DNA from: Arthrobacter sp. zg-Y20 | GTDB taxonomy: Bacteria; Actinomycetota; Actinomycetes; Actinomycetales; Micrococcaceae | Direction of reading: 5' to 3' | Length of the DNA: 64,000 nucleotides | Assembly: GCF_030142075.1 (NCBI RefSeq) | Contig: NZ_CP126241.1 | Span: forward strand, 806,001-870,000 | Part shown: piece after piece, positions 60,292-64,000 of the stretch | Position numbering within the stretch: position 1 is the stretch's first letter | How the letters are laid out: each line of letters starts with the position of its first letter | Position numbers and translations under genes: made by a program | The notes under the pieces: generated by a model | What the model was told of the DNA's origin: nothing | Database searches by the model: none | Seen by the model: only the letters and a program-made list of their open reading frames with translations

Positions 60292-60339
60292 GAAGACTAA
60301 CGGCGCCGAAGAGTAAGGGTGCCGGAGACTAAGGTCGAG
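60292..60339. repeat. 16-bp tandem repeat upstream of the WYL regulator
   Basis: GAAGACTAACGGCGCC, GAAGAGTAAGGGTGCC and GGAGACTAAGGTCGAG follow each other exactly. The last copy supplies AAGG of the ribosome binding site. Confidence 0.75.
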
Positions 60340-60341
60340 GT

Positions 60342-61061
60342 GTGAACCGCACCGACCGTCTTTACGCCCTTGTCGAGGAACTGCGGGCCGTGGCGCCGCG
60401 GCCGAGAAGCGCGCGCTGGCTGGCAGAGAAATTCAGTGTCAGTTCCCGGACCATCGAACGGGACCTCTCGGCGCTGCAGCAAAGCGGGGTGCCCATCTGG
60501 GCTGCACCGGGCCGCACCGGAGGCTACTGCCTGGACCCGGTACACACTCTGGCGCCCCTGGGCCTCAACGTGGACGAGGCCCTGGCCGTGATGATTTCAC
60601 TGGGAATGCTGGCCACCAGTCCGTTCCACGCTGCAGCGACGTCGGCCCTTCGCAAGGTGGTTGCCGTTATGGACGGCGGCACGCTGAGGGAATCTACGGA
60701 CCTCGCCACCCGGATCCACCTGCTGGACGAGCGCCCCGTCGCCGGCCCGCCCAACAAGGCACCGGAATCGATTGCCGGCGTGCTGCGGACCGGAGAGGTC
60801 CTGCAGATTACCTACGTTGACCGCAACGGGACACCCACTGAGCGCGAGGTGGAACCCATGGAATGTGTCGGCAAAGGCAGCCACTGGTACCTGATCGGAT
60901 GGTGCCGGCTACGCGACGGCCTTCGCGCCTTCCGCGGCGACCGCATCAGCGCAGCGGAGCCCACCGGGGAGCGGCCCCCGCGCCGGATTTTGCGTCCGGA
61001 GGACCTGGGCATTGTCTACGGGGAGCTCCGGACGGTGGGCCCGGACGGAAAACAGCCGTAA
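60342..61061 (+). CDS. WYL-domain (YafY-type) transcriptional regulator
   Basis: A 239-residue HTH-11/WYL regulator. The N-terminal winged helix includes SARWLAEKFSVSSRTIERDLS; the WYL domain near residues 145-200 has LQITYVDRNGTPTEREVEP and HWYLIGWCRLRDGLRAFRGD, with the WYL-like Trp-Tyr-Leu triad intact. The start is GTG 60342. WYL regulators bind nucleic-acid-related ligands and control stress, DNA repair or defence genes. Just downstream is a small VOC gene, which could be its target. Confidence 0.9.
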   Translation: MNRTDRLYALVEELRAVAPRPRSARWLAEKFSVSSRTIERDLSALQQSGVPIWAAPGRTGGYCLDPVHTLAPLGLNVDEALAVMISLGMLATSPFHAAATSALRKVVAVMDGGTLRESTDLATRIHLLDERPVAGPPNKAPESIAGVLRTGEVLQITYVDRNGTPTEREVEPMECVGKGSHWYLIGWCRLRDGLRAFRGDRISAAEPTGERPPRRILRPEDLGIVYGELRTVGPDGKQP

Positions 61062-61136
61062 AAACCGACAGGACGGTGTCGCAAGGGAAGGGGATGCTGG
61101 ATGCTTCGGGCCGGACGGCCCGGCTGAAAGGAAACC

Positions 61137-61511
61137 ATGGACCTCGCATCAATCCGCATCATCACGCACGACGTCGACCGGCTCACCCGCTTCTACGAGA
61201 ACGTGACGGGAACCTCCGCTGTCCGGCCGGCACCGGTCTTCGCCGAGCTCCGAACCGCCACAGGCACGCTGGCGATCGCAGGCACGGCCACCGTCGCCAT
61301 GCTGGGCGGCAGCGCCCCGGTGCCGCGCAGCAACAACACCGCAATCATCGAGTTCCTCGTCACGGACGTGGATGCCGAGTTCGCCCGGCTCCGGAGCATG
61401 CTGGAGGACGTTGTGCTTGAACCGGCCACTATGCCATGGGGGAACAGATCCACGCTGTTTCGCGACCCGGACGGGAATCTCGTCAACCTCTTCTCCCGCC
61501 CCGCCCGCTAA
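61137..61511 (+). CDS. VOC-family protein (glyoxalase/bleomycin-resistance-like)
   Basis: A 124-residue VOC protein with the paired beta-alpha-beta-beta-beta modules. It starts at ATG 61137 with GAAAGGAAAC upstream. First module IRIITHDVDRLTRFYENVTG, with His; later AIIEFLVTDVDAEFARL, and FRDPDGNLVNLF with the metal-binding or substrate-binding Asp/Asn. Probably a dioxygenase-like or resistance protein. Located 75 bp after the WYL regulator gene, probably co-transcribed. Substrate unknown. Confidence 0.87.
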   Translation: MDLASIRIITHDVDRLTRFYENVTGTSAVRPAPVFAELRTATGTLAIAGTATVAMLGGSAPVPRSNNTAIIEFLVTDVDAEFARLRSMLEDVVLEPATMPWGNRSTLFRDPDGNLVNLFSRPAR

Positions 61512-61614
61512 CCGGCGTCGTCGTGATTGCTGTCCCAAAGCCGGCAGGGGATTCGCCGCGCGCAGGGCCATGCTGACATACTGTTGGTAAATCCCAGCAG
61601 AAGGTGGATCCCGC

Positions 61615-62070
61615 ATGACCCCCCGCAAACTTTTCCGGACCGTGGCGCTGGCCGAGGCCGTGACCTGGACACTGCTCCTGATCGGCATGTTCGCCAAATA
61701 CGTCTTGGACTTTGAAGCCCTCACGCCCATCTTCGGTGGCCTGCACGGCTTCGTGTTCCTGTCCTACGGTGTGGTCACCCTGTTTGTGTGGGCCAACCAG
61801 AAGTGGCCGGTCCGCACCGGCATCGTCGGCCTGGTGACCACCGTGATTCCGTGGGCCACCATTCCGTTCGAGAAGTCGGTGGACCGGCGCGGCCTGCTGG
61901 ACGGCGGCTGGCGGATGGCCCCGGGCGGCGAAGACCCCACCAACGCCGTGGACAAGGTCGCAGCCCTGGTGCTGCGCCGCCCGGTGGTGGCCGGCGTCGT
62001 TGCCTTGGTGGCAGTGGCCGCGGTCTTCACCGTGCTGCTCTACCTGGGCCCGCCCGTTCCCATGGGCTGA
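61615..62070 (+). CDS. DUF3817 membrane protein
   Basis: A 151-residue membrane protein with three to four transmembrane segments of the DUF3817 family. The N-terminal segment LFRTVALAEAVTWTLLLIGMFAKYV is diagnostic, followed by IFGGLHGFVFLSYGVVTLFVW and IVGLVTTVIPWATIPFEKSV; a final helix (VVAGVVALVAVAAVFTVLL) ends near the C-terminus. It has no known function and is common in Actinobacteria. ATG 61615. Confidence 0.85.
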   Translation: MTPRKLFRTVALAEAVTWTLLLIGMFAKYVLDFEALTPIFGGLHGFVFLSYGVVTLFVWANQKWPVRTGIVGLVTTVIPWATIPFEKSVDRRGLLDGGWRMAPGGEDPTNAVDKVAALVLRRPVVAGVVALVAVAAVFTVLLYLGPPVPMG

Positions 62071-62118
62071 TCCAGTCGCACCGCTGCCGTGCCGCGACCT
62101 AGGCGTTCATCCGGGCCG

Positions 62119-63447
62119 CTAGGATGCGGGCGGGATGGAAGCGCCCGCACTCGCGGCAGCTCCGGGACGCAGCCGGCGCCGGTTCGGCCGGTTCGAGCCG
62201 CCCCCGCGGTAGGCCGTCGTCGCCGTGGCCAAGATGAGCACAATCAGCACGGCGCAGCCAATGATCACCGACACCATGGCCAGGGCGCTGCCGCCCAGGA
62301 TGCCGACCAGCGGGCTGACAATGCCGGCCAGGCCCACCTGCAGGGCGCCGATCATGGCTGCGGCGCTGCCGGCCATGTGCCCGTAGTCGCTGAGGGCAAG
62401 GATCGAAGAGTTCGAAGCGATGAAGCCGTTCATGGCGAGCACCAGCCACAACCCTGCGGTAAGGCCCGCAGCCCCGCCGAGTCCGGTCAGCACGATCACC
62501 GGCAGCAGCGCGGCCAGTCCCAGCAGCAGGATTACGGCCGCCCGCAGGATGCCCATGGGGGAGTAGCGGGTGACCAGCCAGGCATTAAGCTGCGCGGAAA
62601 TGACCATACCCACGCCGTTGATGGCGAACACCAGGGCGTACTGGCCCGGGCTCAGTCCGTAGCCCTCCTGGAAAACGAACGGTGAGCCCACCACGTAGCT
62701 CATGATCACGGCCATGCCCAGGCCGGGGATTGCGGCCAGGGCCAGGAACTGCCGGTCGCGCAGCAGGACCCGGAAACCGCTGAAGGTACTGGCGCCGCCT
62801 TTGGCCCGGCGGCGTGCCGGCGGCAGCGTCTCGGGCATCCAGCGCAGCACAATGACACCGAGCACCACGCCGATCAGCGCCAGGGCCAGGAACACTGCCC
62901 GCCAGTTGAACAGCCCGGAAACGGCACCTCCGATGGAGGGTGCCAGCAGCGGGGCCAGACCGATGATCAGCATCAGCCGGGACAGCATGGCCGCTGCGGT
63001 GGAACCGGTGAACCGGTCCCGCACCACGGCAAGGGACACCACGCCTGCGGCGGCGTTAAAGAAGCCCTGCAGGAGGCGGAGCACAATCAGGGCGCCGATG
63101 TTCGGGGCCACAAAGCACAGCAGTGAAACCACCACGTGCATGCTGATGCCGATGATCAGCGGCAGCCGCCGTCCGAAACGGTCCGAGAAGGGGCCGATAA
63201 CGAGCTGGCCCACCGCTGCGCCGAGCAGTGTGCCGGAGAGGGTGAACTGGGCGGCCGCTGCGCTGGTGTGCAGGTCTTCGGCGACCTGAGGCAGCGCCGG
63301 CAGGTACATGTCCGTGGTCACTGCGGGCAGGGCGGCCAGGGCGCCGAGCATCAGGATGTATTTGATGCTGGTTCGGGTACTGACGCGGGAACTGTTTCCG
63401 GAAACAGCGGGTGCCGGGCTTCCGGTTTCGGGCGGGGTATCGCTCAT
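62119..63447 (-). CDS. Bcr/CflA-type multidrug MFS transporter
   Basis: A 442-residue MFS drug:H+ antiporter of the Bcr/CflA family with 12 transmembrane segments. ATG 63447 is preferred to the GTG 63453 because AGGAG lies 5 nt before it. The family motif is LPAVTTDMYLPALPQVAEDL followed by SGTLLGAAVGQLVIGPFSDRFGRRLPL. Then RLLQGFFNAAAGVVSLAVVRD and APSIGGAVSGLFNWRAVF. The C-terminal tail is Arg/Pro-rich. Could export bicyclomycin, sulfonamide or other drugs; not tested. 37 bp downstream of the SDR gene in transcription order. Confidence 0.9.
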   Translation of the reverse strand: MSDTPPETGSPAPAVSGNSSRVSTRTSIKYILMLGALAALPAVTTDMYLPALPQVAEDLHTSAAAAQFTLSGTLLGAAVGQLVIGPFSDRFGRRLPLIIGISMHVVVSLLCFVAPNIGALIVLRLLQGFFNAAAGVVSLAVVRDRFTGSTAAAMLSRLMLIIGLAPLLAPSIGGAVSGLFNWRAVFLALALIGVVLGVIVLRWMPETLPPARRRAKGGASTFSGFRVLLRDRQFLALAAIPGLGMAVIMSYVVGSPFVFQEGYGLSPGQYALVFAINGVGMVISAQLNAWLVTRYSPMGILRAAVILLLGLAALLPVIVLTGLGGAAGLTAGLWLVLAMNGFIASNSSILALSDYGHMAGSAAAMIGALQVGLAGIVSPLVGILGGSALAMVSVIIGCAVLIVLILATATTAYRGGGSNRPNRRRLRPGAAASAGASIPPAS

Positions 63448-63483
63448 AGACACTCCTGGTGCGGTTGCGGTGGAACGAAAGAA

Positions 63484-64000
63484 CTACGGGTGCCGGGTGC
63501 CTTCGCCTGCCAGGACCGCGCGGTATCCGTCCCGGAAGGTCGGGTAGGCGAAGTCGAATCCGGTGCTGCTCAGCCGCTCGCTGCTCAGCCTGCGGTTGCC
63601 CCCGCGGCTGCTGGAAGCCGGTGCCGCGGCGGGCAGGTCGTGGCCCAGCTCGCCGGCGAGGAAGTGCAGCACGTCGGACATTTCGACGGGCTCCTTATCC
63701 ACTCCAACATAAATGGGTGCCGGATGTGAAACCCGGGTGGTGAGGTGCACTATGGCCGCTGCCGCATCGTCCCGGTGGATGCGGTTGGTCAGCTGGCTGC
63801 CGGCGGGTATGACGGCGGTGCCGGCGGTGACGGCGTCGATCAGCCGCGTGCGTCCCGGCCCGTAGATCCCGGCGAGGCGCAGCACCACGGCATCCGGACG
63901 CCGGTCATGCAGCAGCTGCTCGGCTTCGAGGATCACGGCTCCGGTGGCCGAGGCGGGTGCGGGCGGGGTGTCCTCGTCCACCTGGCCGCCGTCGGCGTCG
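63484..64000 (-). CDS. SDR/NAD-dependent epimerase-type protein, truncated at the window edge
   Basis: The frame is open to the window end, so the N-terminal Rossmann part lies outside. At least 171 residues are present: GQVDEDTPPAPASATGAVIL, LEAEQLLHDRRPDAVVLRLAGIYGPGRTRL, and the RIHRDDAAAAIVHL segment near residue 95, typical of extended SDR nucleotide-sugar epimerases such as YeeZ-like proteins. The stop at 63484 is 36 bp before the exporter gene start, so the two may be co-transcribed. Function not known. Confidence 0.8.
   Translation of the reverse strand, partial: DADGGQVDEDTPPAPASATGAVILEAEQLLHDRRPDAVVLRLAGIYGPGRTRLIDAVTAGTAVIPAGSQLTNRIHRDDAAAAIVHLTTRVSHPAPIYVGVDKEPVEMSDVLHFLAGELGHDLPAAAPASSSRGGNRRLSSERLSSTGFDFAYPTFRDGYRAVLAGEGTRHP

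Larger units (their letters stand above)
59974..60341. other. 368-bp intergenic region after deoK
   Basis: No gene. It contains a duplicated CCGCAGCGGTCC (near 59992 and 60008), a transcription terminator (60025-60078), three AGGCAAAATTTACC-like elements (60116-60201) and three 16-bp tandem repeats (60292-60339) that run into the ribosome binding site of the WYL regulator. Confidence 0.6.

Noticed and set aside
1-64000. tRNA, rRNA, prophage or transposon genes
   Set aside because: No cloverleaf, rRNA segment, integrase, transposase or terminal inverted repeats were noticed; very short or divergent ones could be missed by eye.

Overview
The window is high-GC DNA from a Gram-positive actinobacterium, most probably Arthrobacter or a close relative in the Micrococcaceae. 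The evidence is the codon bias, frequent GTG and TTG starts, a DUF222/HNH endonuclease gene, a SigK/RskA pair, a class F sortase and an Arthrobacter-type xylose isomerase. No rRNA, tRNA, CRISPR array, prophage or insertion sequence was seen. The genus is inferred from gene content only.

Positions 1-12000: after two small hypothetical genes, an eleven-gene minus-strand cluster runs from 11723 down to 627. In transcription order it encodes a TerC-like DUF475 membrane protein, three TerD proteins, TelA, an XpaC-like helical protein, a fourth TerD protein, an unidentified Pro/Ala-rich protein, a citrate-lyase-beta-like C-C lyase, a fused PRTase-TRSP-PRTase-PELOTA protein and a HAD phosphatase. 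This is the Ter stress-response system together with its predicted nucleoside-metabolite biosynthetic module.

Positions 12000-25000: next come a small variant leucine-rich-repeat (LRV) protein and two large zinc-ribbon membrane proteins, one of which ends in the same LRV domain. They are followed by a GDSL lipoprotein, an enoyl-CoA hydratase/3-hydroxyacyl-CoA dehydrogenase pair, the SigK-RskA regulatory pair, and a divergent CHRD surface protein plus class F sortase that sit behind a SigK-like promoter.

Positions 24000-40200 are devoted to carbohydrates. They hold a nucleoside hydrolase, a FAD oxidoreductase, a ROK repressor divergent from xylA-xylB-galM (with a clear sigma-70 promoter and a palindromic operator), a cupin, a GNAT enzyme, an acetylxylan-esterase-like enzyme, a GH3 glycosidase, a sugar ABC transporter and a divergent LacI repressor. 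Together they look like uptake and breakdown of xylo- or gluco-oligosaccharides feeding xylose catabolism.

Positions 40200-49800 are mixed: an HNH endonuclease with an internal minisatellite, two copies of an uncharacterised domain flanking a ZIP transporter (one behind a decayed VOC gene), a glycerophosphodiesterase, a DeoR repressor divergent from a BadF-type kinase and an EamA permease, and a DUF5996 protein.

Positions 49100-60000 hold two complete small-molecule regulons. The first is a GntR regulator, a TcuA-like dehydrogenase and a TctCBA transporter, probably for tricarballylate or a related tricarboxylate. The second is a SorC/DeoR regulator followed by deoC-deoP-deoX-deoK, a 2-deoxyribose utilisation operon whose promoter overlaps a perfect 10-bp inverted repeat. 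The window closes with a WYL regulator, a VOC protein, a DUF3817 protein, a Bcr/CflA-type exporter and a truncated SDR gene.
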